Notes: generated by a model not told the origin, from the letters alone. 19,359 nt of DNA from Candidatus Omnitrophota bacterium (GCA_022013205.1 JAKLQT010000040.1:1-19359), one strand, 5' to 3'. Shown: positions 6,642 to 14,112, counted from the stretch's first letter. Numbers and translations are program-made.

Positions 6642-7049
6642 TTATGGTACAAAGATATTAAAATGACGATACGAATTCCGACTTAATCTCAAATTAAGCT
6701 GCAGAGAACATGCTCTGCGCTTCCGCCACTGAATCTTTTGCGGATTTTGCCAAACAAATACATTAAGGTTCTCAAAAACATCTATATGGGCACATCCGCC
6801 CTTCAGGTAGATATTTCTCTATCCTGGTGAAATATCCAGGTTAGTTTCAGAGGTAAGGTTAAGGTAGATATCCAATGGAAGTTATATGCCATGGTGCATA
6901 ATATAGGCAAAATATTCCGATACGGCCCGGATTTTGCCTAAGCAGAAGTATGCTGGGGGAAGATATTCCCTGAAAAATAGCAATAAGTTCCGGAAATTTG
7001 CTTTTAACCAGGAAAATCTCTTTGTTCTTGGGCTTTTCCTACAGATCCG
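6642..7049 (-). pseudogene. Possible decayed coding remnant, unknown family
   Basis: On the minus strand one frame of 136 codons runs from just after a stop at 7050-7052 to the TAA at 6642-6644. It has only two internal stops (6882-6884 and 6819-6821), fewer than expected in such AT-rich DNA. The reading looks protein-like, with a basic start (RKSPRTKR) and repeated strand-like motifs such as DIYLNL and NIYLKGG, but I recognise no family. A second copy of a 43-nt part at 12762-12804 differs mostly at third codon positions of this frame. No start codon or ribosome binding site is convincing. Confidence 0.3.
6974..7016. repeat. 43-nt dispersed repeat, copy 1
   Basis: It matches 12762-12804 at 38 of 43 bases in the same orientation. 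Each copy lies 120-125 nt upstream of a gene for an exported protein (starts at 7140 and 12927). Confidence 0.7.
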
Positions 7050-7139
7050 TTATGCAAAAAAATTAATAATAAATTAGCAAAAATCATTTTTATATGGTAA
7101 TTTTTATGATCTAACTTATTTACTAATTTGAGGTTATTA

Positions 7140-7766
7140 ATGAAAAAAGCTTACTATTGTATTCTCATATTTAGCATATCTATAATATCGCTCTTTGCCT
7201 CTAATGTTTTTGGCATGGAGAATACTATTATTTGCGACAGTTTATCTCCAAAATTGAATTTTTCATCAAAAGATTTTGTTATTAGCTTTAATACAGCATT
7301 TGAATCATTACCAAATTCTATTGACCAATACACATATTCACATAAAGATATTAGTATTACCTTAAATATTTTTTTTCCTTTTATAGAAGCTCCCGACGCA
7401 CAAACTGAATTACTAGCCGATAGTTTAATTGATACTCTTCTTCCCTCATTATCTAGTGATTCTGTTGTTTTAGATGTAGGTTCAGGAACAGGATTGCATA
7501 CAGCCATAACAGGACAATTCTCAAAAACGTTTAAAAAAAGTTTTAGATTATTCTCGTTTGATAGAATCTTTGAAGCAAGCCAAACAACCAAAGCTAATGT
7601 TGATACAAACAACAAAACATATATTTTCACTGGTGATTTATTTAGCAGCTTAAACAAATTACAAGGAAAAACATCCTTAATTATTGCTAATCCTCCTATG
7701 ATGCCTTCCAATTTGAACGAATTACAAAAACTAACTCCCGAAGATATAGTTAATAGATCAATTTAG
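7140..7766 (+). CDS. Truncated class I methyltransferase with signal peptide
   Basis: The 208-residue protein begins with a clear signal peptide (MKK, then a hydrophobic run to about residue 25). An SAM-dependent methyltransferase fold follows: motif I VLDVGSGTGLHT (110-121), an acidic strand end at Asp141, and an NPP motif in IIANPPMMPS (181-190). The NPP motif is typical of amino-methylating enzymes such as HemK/PrmC. The protein stops 18 residues after that motif, where relatives continue for roughly 80 residues or more, so it is probably truncated and inactive. GAGG at 7130-7133 supports the ATG at 7140 over a TTG at 7128. Export of a methyltransferase would be unusual, since SAM is cytoplasmic. 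Base composition is more AT-rich than the riboflavin genes. Confidence 0.65.
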   Translation: MKKAYYCILIFSISIISLFASNVFGMENTIICDSLSPKLNFSSKDFVISFNTAFESLPNSIDQYTYSHKDISITLNIFFPFIEAPDAQTELLADSLIDTLLPSLSSDSVVLDVGSGTGLHTAITGQFSKTFKKSFRLFSFDRIFEASQTTKANVDTNNKTYIFTGDLFSSLNKLQGKTSLIIANPPMMPSNLNELQKLTPEDIVNRSI

Positions 7767-8025
7767 TCTTAGTTGTAATAAAAGCTGATATGATTTAAAA
7801 ATTAAATTACATAACGCCTATAAGGCCCCGTTGATCAAGTAAAAAAAGTTCCTCAAGCAGAAAATAATAACGGAGTTATTTAATTCTGCGACATAAAAAT
7901 AGCTATCTTAGCAATAATACCTGTAAAAACAATTCTGACCCAAATTCCACCTACGCGGTGGAACAGCGGTACCCAAAACGAAAAACAACACGATTAAAAG
8001 GATACAATTATTCGCAACCAGAGTG
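7767..8025. other. Non-coding stretch with palindromes
   Basis: I find no convincing gene. An imperfect hairpin spans 7857-7889 (15-base arms, 12 matching, loop GGA) and a perfect one spans 7945-7963 (TTCCACC / GGTGGAA, loop TACGC). The stretch reads as eroded intergenic repeat material. Confidence 0.45.
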
Positions 8026-8056
8026 GCACTAGGGGACATACTAAAGATTAAAAGTT
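8026..8056. repeat. Short dispersed repeat, copy A
   Basis: The stretch starting GCACTAGGGGACATAC matches 12395-12427 with only three substitutions and one or two single-base gaps. Such GGGACATAC ends recall small transposase-mobilised palindromic elements, but no second half or transposase is present here. Confidence 0.55.
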
Positions 8057-8075
8057 TGGAGTGAGGAAACAATAG

Positions 8076-8210
8076 GTGACCCTTAATGTTCTTGCGGCCA
8101 AGGAAACGGAAAAAAGTATTCAAGTTGAAATAAGCGCAAAAGACTCTTCCAAGACGGAATCGTTGAAGAATTTGATAAAAGCTCTTCATGATTTCTGCGG
8201 ATGTTCTTAA
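8076..8210 (+). CDS. Possible small ORF, 44 residues
   Basis: A GTG-started frame of 44 codons is preceded by GAGGA (8063-8067), eight bases upstream. The product is charged and helix-like in its second half (SSKTESLKNLIKALHDF) and ends CGCS. I recognise no family. It could be a chance frame or a fragment of a larger decayed gene. Evidence is limited to the ribosome binding site and plausible composition. Confidence 0.2.
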   Translation: MTLNVLAAKETEKSIQVEISAKDSSKTESLKNLIKALHDFCGCS

Positions 8211-8353
8211 TGTCTGGCAATGTCGGGAGGTGGGCCCGCTTCCCAACATTGCAATACTCTCTCTGAAGGGGATGATCTTTGCATTTTTATCGCATATCAC
8301 GTCTTTTTATAATTGTACCCGATGTTTTTACTTCTTTATAGATTTTTATTTTT

Positions 8354-8362
8354 TGCTATAAT
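8354..8362 (+). promoter_or_regulatory. Extended -10 promoter of the beta-propeller gene
   Basis: TG-C-TATAAT gives a perfect -10 with the extended TGN element. No good -35 box is visible. Transcription would start about 25 nt before the ATG at 8394, which has AAGGGGG (8384-8390) upstream. Confidence 0.6.
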
Positions 8363-8393
8363 ATAAACATCGGAGGATAAAATAAGGGGGAGT

Positions 8394-9854
8394 ATGTCAA
8401 AAAAATTGTTTGTAGTTACATGTGTTTTAATCATATCTTTATGGGGAACATGCGCAATCGCAAAAGTTTTCGATGAGCATAAACAGCAGGCAAAAGATAG
8501 CGAGTCTTATAAGCTTTGGAAACATGATTTTAAAGATGAAAAAATCGTAAAGTTGGAGGCATTGCCTGGAACTTTTGTCTGTGCGACTACGGTGTTTACT
8601 TCCAAAAAGCAGGCCAAAGAAGCTCCTGTTTTGCAGCTTATTGACGGTAAGAACGGTACTGTTATCTGGAGCGGTTCGGAAAACAGCGCGAGCATTGTTG
8701 CCGGAGATCCTTTTCCTGTAATAATCGAGCAGAATGAACAGGCACTTAATATTCAAGCGCTTAAGCGAAGCGGAGAAAAAGCATGGGAAGTTTCATTGCC
8801 CATGGTCAGCATATCTGCGGCAGTGGACACAAAGAAACAAGAACTGATGATCCTTTCTGCGGCCGGGAAATGGTGGCAGGCAGACAGTGTTCAGCCGGCG
8901 GTTTTTTCGATTGTCTCCTTAACTGATGGCAGTAAATTATGGCAGGCGGATCTTGGCGAAATGTCTCTGCCTAAGGTTATTCCCTCGACTGTGATGACTG
9001 CCGCGGGAAATTCTGTTTGGATGGCGGTAGGCGGTAGGGCCATACTTATTGACCGGCAGAAACAGGCAGTGGTTTTTAATGAGGAATTGCCGGATACTTT
9101 AGAGGTAGGATCAGCGCCGGTTCCGGTTTGGTACGCGGATGAAAATACCGCGGCATTGGCATTAAATAAAGGGGTATATTTTTTTGACGCGCAAAAGGGA
9201 GTTGTCTGGTCAACGCCTGTAACACAGAAAAATGCCGCGCCTAATTCTATTACAGTTACTGAGAATACAGTGGTCGCGGGATACCAGATACTGTTAAAAG
9301 AGCGTTCTAAAATGCTTGTTCTGGCTTATGAACGATCTAGTGGTAAACAGCTTTGGAATCATATTGCTCAAGATGGTGCTCTGGTGAAATGGGACAGGGT
9401 GCATGCGCCGCCGGAAGGGATTGCCGTAGGTTATGGTAAAGTGGTTGTATGTGTGCGCAATGCGCTTGTTTGGTTAGATGAGATAACTGGTGAAGAACTA
9501 CAGAGGATAAAGCTTGAGGCAGCGGAATATCATTACGCGAAAAAAGTAGAACGTTGGCATGATTACGCTGTTTTTTACGGTAAATTTCATATCCGGGCGT
9601 ATGATCTAAAAACAGGCCAAATGGTTTGGCGGCTGGAAGATTTCGGTTTGCCGAAAGATTTCGCTGACGCGGCGCAAAAGCTGGGGCGGGGAATTTATAA
9701 AATAGGCCGGCAGTTCGCGTCAACGCTGGATGATTTTTCTGCGCAAAGTATGCGTAGTTTGGCAAACGTAAAAGTTGCAGGGAGAACTGGCAGCGGTTAT
9801 TCAGACTATATTCTTAGCCCGAGCAGCCGGGCACAGCTTATTTCCGCGGCGTAA
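8394..9854 (+). CDS. Secreted PQQ-type beta-propeller protein, interrupted
   Basis: The 486-residue product starts with a signal peptide (MSKKLFVVTCVLIISLWGTCAIA, cleavage near residue 23). It then shows repeated propeller-blade signatures of the form D-x-x-T/S-G-x-x-x-W: LIDGKNGTVIWSG, SLTDGSKLWQA, FDAQKGVVWST, YERSSGKQLWNH and YDLKTGQMVWRL. These resemble PQQ/BamB-like repeats, so it is probably periplasmic or surface-exposed. The repeats are structural and the ligand is unknown. Translation stops at a TAA (9852-9854). The same frame then stays open for another 117 codons with more blade sequence to 10208, so this is an N-terminal fragment of a longer gene. Its codon use is richer in GC than the neighbouring secreted-protein genes. 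Confidence 0.85.
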   Translation: MSKKLFVVTCVLIISLWGTCAIAKVFDEHKQQAKDSESYKLWKHDFKDEKIVKLEALPGTFVCATTVFTSKKQAKEAPVLQLIDGKNGTVIWSGSENSASIVAGDPFPVIIEQNEQALNIQALKRSGEKAWEVSLPMVSISAAVDTKKQELMILSAAGKWWQADSVQPAVFSIVSLTDGSKLWQADLGEMSLPKVIPSTVMTAAGNSVWMAVGGRAILIDRQKQAVVFNEELPDTLEVGSAPVPVWYADENTAALALNKGVYFFDAQKGVVWSTPVTQKNAAPNSITVTENTVVAGYQILLKERSKMLVLAYERSSGKQLWNHIAQDGALVKWDRVHAPPEGIAVGYGKVVVCVRNALVWLDEITGEELQRIKLEAAEYHYAKKVERWHDYAVFYGKFHIRAYDLKTGQMVWRLEDFGLPKDFADAAQKLGRGIYKIGRQFASTLDDFSAQSMRSLANVKVAGRTGSGYSDYILSPSSRAQLISAA

Positions 9855-10208
9855 GGAGCAGAACGCAGCAGTGCTTGGTACGATTTGAGCGGGTCGCTGT
9901 CCGCGTTTTATGATAAATCTTTGTTTGTTGATTTGATAGGTTATAATACGGATAAAGATATGTATGTTCTACCCCGGATTTTAGATACGAAGCTGATCGG
10001 GTTTTCTTCTTTGCGCTATGCCAGCGCGACATTTCTGGATTTAAAAGATGGTACATGCCAGGAAAAACTGACTTTGCGTGCCGGCCATCCGGGAGGATTT
10101 ACAGCAATGTGTATTGATGCCGAAACCGGCATGGTTTATTTTACACATCACGCGGTAGCGCCAATATGTAAAAAGAATAGGACGTTAGAAGCCTATAAGA
10201 TTCCGTAA
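9855..10208 (+). pseudogene. In-frame C-terminal continuation of the beta-propeller gene
   Basis: Directly after the TAA at 9852-9854 the same frame remains open for 117 codons. It reads GAERSSAWYDLSGS, then continues with strands and another blade signature, IDAETGMVYFTH, before its own TAA. No start codon with a ribosome binding site exists here; a TTG at 9885 has none. The segment is therefore the severed end of the upstream gene, lost by a single nonsense change or read through. Confidence 0.75.
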
Positions 10209-10222
10209 TATAATGAACAATA

Positions 10223-10319
10223 GGGGTATCCTGTCGAAATTAGAAACTAATTTTTTGGCGCATCTTTGAGGGAAGGGGGCTGTGCTCCACCATGGCGGAC
10301 AGGCTGCCCATTAGACCCC
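10223..10319. mobile_element. Candidate 97-bp inverted-repeat element
   Basis: The left end GGGGT-N2-CCTGTCG is mirrored by the right end CGGACAGG-...-ACCCC, allowing a spacer difference. A related left end, GGGGTCAGCCTGTCGAATA, occurs alone at about 12554. No coding capacity is visible. Such ends fit small non-autonomous elements, but boundaries and target-site duplications are not clear. Confidence 0.35.
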
Positions 10320-10399
10320 AGCCCATATTTCGCTAAAGGGCAGAAATACAGAAAAAGCGCCTAAGTGTATATTAATTGTTATATTTAGAAAATAATTAT

Positions 10400-10483
10400 A
10401 TGGAAAAATTAAAGATAAATAATTTTAATCAATGTACTCAATGCGGAAAATGCTGCACAACCCCTTGCGACCTGATGAATTGA
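10400..10483 (+). pseudogene. YkgJ-type (CxxCGxCC) gene fragment cut by intron remnant
   Basis: An ATG-started frame encodes MEKLKINNFNQCTQCGKCC and then TTPCDL before running into intron sequence and a TGA. The CTQCGKCC core followed by a further Cys is the metal-binding signature of the YkgJ (UPF0153) zinc/iron-chelating family. Relatives are much longer, so this is only the N-terminus. An open stretch in the same frame after the intron (10544-10630, IKKIMQYDLPAL...) could be leftover downstream coding sequence. Confidence 0.5.
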
Positions 10484-10541
10484 GAGGTTCAAGTCCGGTT
10501 CTGTGAGAAACTGAGGGGGAAGCTCCCTTGGTTTACTCGAC
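10474..10541 (+). mobile_element. Group II intron 3' end remnant (domains V-VI)
   Basis: GAATT-GAGA-GGTTC (10477-10490) forms a stem with a GNRA tetraloop. A two-base bulge (AA) follows, then GTCCGGT, the characteristic 3' strand of group II domain V. The sequence continues GAGAAACTGAGGGGGAAGCTCCC to TTTACTCGAC, matching the domain VI and 3' end of common bacterial group II introns. The domain V 5' strand with its AGC triad is missing and replaced by the upstream coding sequence. The remnant cannot splice. Confidence 0.65.
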
Positions 10542-10712
10542 AGATTAAGAAAATAATGCAATATGATCTCCCTGCCCTGTTCTTTAAATGGCCCCGTCAT
10601 AAACACTTCAATTTAACCCCAATACTATAACTCAAAACTAATTTGCAAAATAAGTAAATATAATGTATATTATTAATTTGCTAACATATTGTTATTGCTG
10701 GAGATGTCTTGC

Positions 10713-12350
10713 ATGAGAAAGACTTATATGTATTTTTGTATTTTTGCTCAAATCATACTTGGAGCATCCGCCGGACTATGTCAAGAGCAAGCTCATTCAC
10801 CATACAGTAATTCAAATTTATCCCCTCAAATCACATTGCAAAACAATCTACTCCATGACATATTTATTACCTATAAGATAGCTCCTTTGTCTAGTGCTCA
10901 CACCATACAGCGCATTGAAACTCTAAAACCAGAACAAGACACTAGTTGGATAGATATTGAGGAGATCACCTTTCCATTAAAAGTTATAATTAGCTCTACA
11001 CGAGAATCTTTAATTACTTTTGAAATGATCGAGGAAAAAAGATTTTTAGGGGAAAAAGCGGAAAAGAAAATTTCCACTATAAATCATTTAGATCAAAACC
11101 ACCGCTCAAGAATTAGCGGTACCGGGATATTAGGCATAGGGCACCGGTTTATAAAAGATTCCATTGAAGATGATGAGTTTGCCACAATAGAGATACAAAA
11201 GGCAAGTAATTATCTTAAAATTAAAAATAGCGGAACAATGGATTTAAATATTATATTTGAATCAAACAGAGATAATACTGGCAAACTTACTACCTTTTCT
11301 TCGTCCCAAATTAAGTTTATTATTCATCAGCTAAACACAAACTATTCCTGTAATTCCATTCAATGCAATATAATAAAACTATATCTGCTAGGAAATATTT
11401 CCAGGGAGAAAGCTATTAATTTCCTAAGTTCATTTCAATCAAAGAATGAAAAAGAACATATAAATTGGGCAAAAGTAATTTGCGCCCTGCCGCTTACTAC
11501 TAAACATCAAATCAACATTACTCTGGCTGAGAAGATGATCGAAAAAATTTGGGACTACTATAAGCATTTTGGTACATACAACAAAAATGAATATATTGAT
11601 GAAATTTTGGAGCTATTGTTAATTACCGAAATGCCTGCAGATAGATTCCTGCTAGTAAAGAAGGCTTACGAACCTACTCTATCTAACCTAATTGAAATTC
11701 TTAAAGTAACAAATGATTATTGCTCTGGAAAAGAAATAGCCGATGTAGATATCAACAGCTGGACAGCTTCTGATTTTTTAGAAGGAATAAGCGTTATGGG
11801 ATATAAGCTTGATTGGATGAAAGTAAGAATATTGTCAAAATTTCTACTTCGTAAAACGACCTTTAAAGAACTAACTGCAGATCCTCTAAATGCAGGGATA
11901 TTGGGATTGCTAGAGAAAACTGTTTATCCTGATACAGATATCAATCCTTGGAAAAAGAGTGTTATGAAAATCAGTGAAGATAATATACAAGATATTGATC
12001 TGCTGGCAAAGATATGCTTTATTATGTTCGAGGCAGACCGCAAAAATATTCATCTGCAACAATATGCAGTCATTCAAATTGCTATGCATCTTAGCAGCAT
12101 AATAGAAATACCTCAGGCATTATACCCATTAGCTATGGCAGCTATCGAAAAAGATAGGGCAGACTCTTATCCTTCGATTACCAAAGAACAGGTTGAAGTA
12201 TATCGTAAAAACATAAAAAGCATTATCGAAGACGCGAAAGTACTTGCTGGTTACAAAGCCCCTAAATTAAAAATACAAAAATCTGCAATTGACTCACAGA
12301 AACAATCCACATTCAATCACAATATAAAAAACATTGAACAATCAATATGA
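10713..12350 (+). CDS. Exported protein of unknown family, 545 residues
   Basis: The protein starts with a signal peptide (MRKTYMYFCIFAQIILGASAGLC, cleavage near residue 23). A low-complexity Ser/Asn/Gln stretch containing NLSPQ follows. Residues about 45-200 look beta-rich (ITFPLKVIISS, ISGTGILGIGHRF, NLKIKNSGTMDLNIIFES type strands). From about 215 onward it is mostly helical and ends in a Lys/Gln/Asn-rich tail. I recognise no enzyme motif or known domain. GGAG at 10700-10703 lies nine bases before ATG 10713 and favours it over the ATG at 10704. It stands alone between repeat-rich spacers and is strongly AT-rich, like the gene at 7140, with which it shares an LSP motif soon after the signal peptide. 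Confidence 0.75.
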   Translation: MRKTYMYFCIFAQIILGASAGLCQEQAHSPYSNSNLSPQITLQNNLLHDIFITYKIAPLSSAHTIQRIETLKPEQDTSWIDIEEITFPLKVIISSTRESLITFEMIEEKRFLGEKAEKKISTINHLDQNHRSRISGTGILGIGHRFIKDSIEDDEFATIEIQKASNYLKIKNSGTMDLNIIFESNRDNTGKLTTFSSSQIKFIIHQLNTNYSCNSIQCNIIKLYLLGNISREKAINFLSSFQSKNEKEHINWAKVICALPLTTKHQINITLAEKMIEKIWDYYKHFGTYNKNEYIDEILELLLITEMPADRFLLVKKAYEPTLSNLIEILKVTNDYCSGKEIADVDINSWTASDFLEGISVMGYKLDWMKVRILSKFLLRKTTFKELTADPLNAGILGLLEKTVYPDTDINPWKKSVMKISEDNIQDIDLLAKICFIMFEADRKNIHLQQYAVIQIAMHLSSIIEIPQALYPLAMAAIEKDRADSYPSITKEQVEVYRKNIKSIIEDAKVLAGYKAPKLKIQKSAIDSQKQSTFNHNIKNIEQSI

Positions 12351-12394
12351 ACACAATACTTTCATTGTTTTATCAATCCTTGTAACTAAAAAGA

Positions 12395-12427
12395 GCACTA
12401 AGGGACATACGTAAGGATTAAAAGTTT
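12395..12427. repeat. Short dispersed repeat, copy B
   Basis: This is a near-identical, same-orientation match to 8026-8056. Confidence 0.55.
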
Positions 12428-12761
12428 ATTTTTTACCCGCTTAGCTTTTTCCCTTTTTTGTCGACAAATTACCCCTACAATAGTAAAATAAATCTAACAA
12501 GGCATCCAGCTAATTTTATTCCGCGGCAAAGCCGCTCCATAAAACGAAAACAGAGGGGTCAGCCTGTCGAATATCGAATTATTTTATTAAAAACAAAGAA
12601 ATAACAAAACTGTCAGAAGGTAGTAGAATAGCATTGTCCCGCCCTCCCAACTTTAAAATTTCCATTGACAAACAAAATAGCTTATAACAAAGCTCATAGC
12701 TGCAAAAAATAAAAGAGTTAAAAACAGGTTGTTGAACGGAAAAATTTAAACTATAATATGG

Positions 12762-12804
12762 AAAATAGCAATAATTTTCGAAAGTTTACTTTTAACCAGG
12801 AAAA
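12762..12804. repeat. 43-nt dispersed repeat, copy 2
   Basis: It matches 6974-7016 at 38 of 43 bases and lies about 120 nt upstream of the outer-membrane protein gene at 12927. Confidence 0.7.
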
Positions 12805-12851
12805 CCCCTTTAATGGGACATAGATAAGATAGATACAAGTTTTCTGCCTAC

Positions 12852-12880
12852 TTGACACGATATTAGTTTTAACATATTAT
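12852..12880 (+). promoter_or_regulatory. Strong promoter of the outer-membrane protein gene
   Basis: TTGACA (12852-12857) and TATTAT (12875-12880) are separated by 17 bp. The predicted start near 12887 coincides with an 8-bp hairpin (GCTTATCC 12887-12894, GGATAAGC 12901-12908, six-base loop). The RNA would begin with a stem, which may stabilise it or act as an operator. AGGGGGG (12917-12923) is the ribosome binding site. Confidence 0.7.
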
Positions 12881-12926
12881 TAACCGGCTTATCCTATATG
12901 GGATAAGCATTATAGCAGGGGGGATT

Positions 12927-13787
12927 ATGAAAAGAGTGTTTTTGGGCTTATTAGTGATAATGGTTATGAGCTTTTCTAATTATGCTTTTGCCGCTCCCAT
13001 AGATTTACCGCTTGGGATAAAAAATTCTGAAGACTGCGAAGAGATCGCCGGAGGTTTATCAATATCTGTTGAGAATGAGTTTATTTTAAAACAGAAATTA
13101 AAAGACAGTGATAGTGAGATTGATAAGGCAGATTTTCATTCAGTAAAATTTATCAGGTCATTCAGTCCAGGGTTTATTCCGGAAAGTAATTGTTATCTGA
13201 CGTTAGGGCAGGCCCAGGATTTAAGATATAGAGCAAATCTTTCAGGTTCTGATGTGGAATTTAATTTAGAAAACGGAATTCTCTGGGGGATAGGGATAAA
13301 TATGATAGTAAGCGGTTTGGAAGATTCTAATGAATTGGCAAAAATATTTTTACTTATTGATAAAGCAGTCAATACTTTCTTAGGAGGGTCTGAAGATGCC
13401 GGCATAAAAATTTTTGTTGATGCTAAATACAGAAGGTTAATGGACCTTGATTATAAATCAGTAACTATAAACGGGGTCAGTTACACCGGCGATGAAGTGT
13501 TGAGGATGACTAAAAAAAAGTGGTATGAAACGCAGGTGAGCTTAGGACTGAGTAAAAATTTGGGAGTTTTTGTTCCTTATGCAGGAATAAAATGTGCATA
13601 TATTAAAACCTCCACGGGAGCTACTATCGGTTCTACGGCATACAATCTTATTGATACGGGTGCTGATAAAAATGTTGGGTTGTTTTTAGGGTGTTCACTT
13701 TTGCCTTCTGAAAGATTATATTTTGATTTAGAAGGATGCTTTTTAAATGAGAACGCGGTAACTTTTCAAGCTGGTTATAGATTTTAA
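12927..13787 (+). CDS. Predicted outer-membrane beta-barrel protein
   Basis: The 286-residue protein has a signal peptide (MKRVFLGLLVIMVMSFSNYAFA, cleavage near residue 22). The rest shows alternating strand patterns, for example FNLENGILWGIGINMIV, WYETQVSLGLSKNLGVFVPYAGIKCAYIKT and GLFLGCSLLPSERLYFDLEGCFL. It ends AGYRF, with a C-terminal aromatic residue as used by the barrel-assembly machinery. The overall size suggests a 10-12 strand barrel of the opacity/OmpA-like type, but no specific family motif is visible and the substrate is unknown. It has a strong promoter and ribosome binding site, so it may be abundant. A helical insert lies at about 128-150. Confidence 0.75.
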   Translation: MKRVFLGLLVIMVMSFSNYAFAAPIDLPLGIKNSEDCEEIAGGLSISVENEFILKQKLKDSDSEIDKADFHSVKFIRSFSPGFIPESNCYLTLGQAQDLRYRANLSGSDVEFNLENGILWGIGINMIVSGLEDSNELAKIFLLIDKAVNTFLGGSEDAGIKIFVDAKYRRLMDLDYKSVTINGVSYTGDEVLRMTKKKWYETQVSLGLSKNLGVFVPYAGIKCAYIKTSTGATIGSTAYNLIDTGADKNVGLFLGCSLLPSERLYFDLEGCFLNENAVTFQAGYRF

Positions 13788-13848
13788 TCCATTGGGGATT
13801 AAAGATGGTAAGTATAATCCTATACCTCAAACTAATAAAAGTGTTAAA

Positions 13849-14112
13849 ATGAGAAGGGAAAACGGAGTTGTTCCTAATCCTAAATTATTGGCAGATATGG
13901 TCAAGGAATATGCTAAGATGCATGGTTTTAGCATTGATCAGTTTGCGGCAAAAATCTTCTTGAGTAGTAAGAGCTTAAAAGAAATATTAGGGAAAAAACA
14001 TAAGTTAATCAAAGTGATGACAGCGCAAAAAATTGCTATAGGACTGGGCATTAATGCTGAAAATTTTACTGAATTATTATTTCAGGCACAGGCTGTTGAG
14101 CAGAGCATTTAA
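13849..14112 (+). CDS. Small helix-turn-helix protein (XRE/HigA-like)
   Basis: From the ATG at 13849 the product is 87 residues and mainly helical. KLLADMVKEYAKMHGFSIDQFAAKIFLSSKSLKEILGKKH followed by MTAQKIAIGLGI has the order of an XRE/Cro-type DNA-binding domain: first helix, FSIDQFAAKI as helix 2, SSKSLKEIL as recognition helix 3, then the LGI helix. This layout occurs in HigA-like antitoxins and small repressors. No toxin gene is adjacent. The frame stays open back to a TTG at 13792, five bases after the previous stop. Neither start has a clear ribosome binding site, so the N-terminus is uncertain. It may be co-transcribed with the outer-membrane gene upstream. Confidence 0.6.
   Translation: MRRENGVVPNPKLLADMVKEYAKMHGFSIDQFAAKIFLSSKSLKEILGKKHKLIKVMTAQKIAIGLGINAENFTELLFQAQAVEQSI

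Larger units (their letters stand above)
12351..12851. other. Repeat-rich intergenic stretch
   Basis: No gene is visible. Contents are the repeat copy at 12395-12427, a GCGGC-AAA-GCCGC hairpin near 12522-12534, a lone GGGGTCAGCCTGTCG element end at about 12554, and the repeat copy at 12762-12804. It resembles the debris at 6292-7139 and 7767-8075. Confidence 0.5.

Noticed and set aside
7908..8300. Minus-strand frame of 130 codons
   Set aside because: It spans a hairpin and the dispersed repeat, the product has no recognisable order, and no ribosome binding site is seen.
9852..9854. TAA reassigned to a sense codon in this organism
   Set aside because: ribBA, ribH, gltA and lpoB all end properly at TAA, so the standard code applies.
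9885..10208. Independent gene starting at TTG 9885
   Set aside because: There is no ribosome binding site, and the frame and blade motifs continue those of the upstream gene across one TAA.
12665..12688. TTGACA...TATAAC as a promoter
   Set aside because: The spacer is only 12 bp, too short for a sigma-70 promoter.
13792..13848. TTG-started N-terminal extension of the HTH protein
   Set aside because: No ribosome binding site is present and the 19 extra residues do not fit the domain. It is left as a possibility, not the preferred start.
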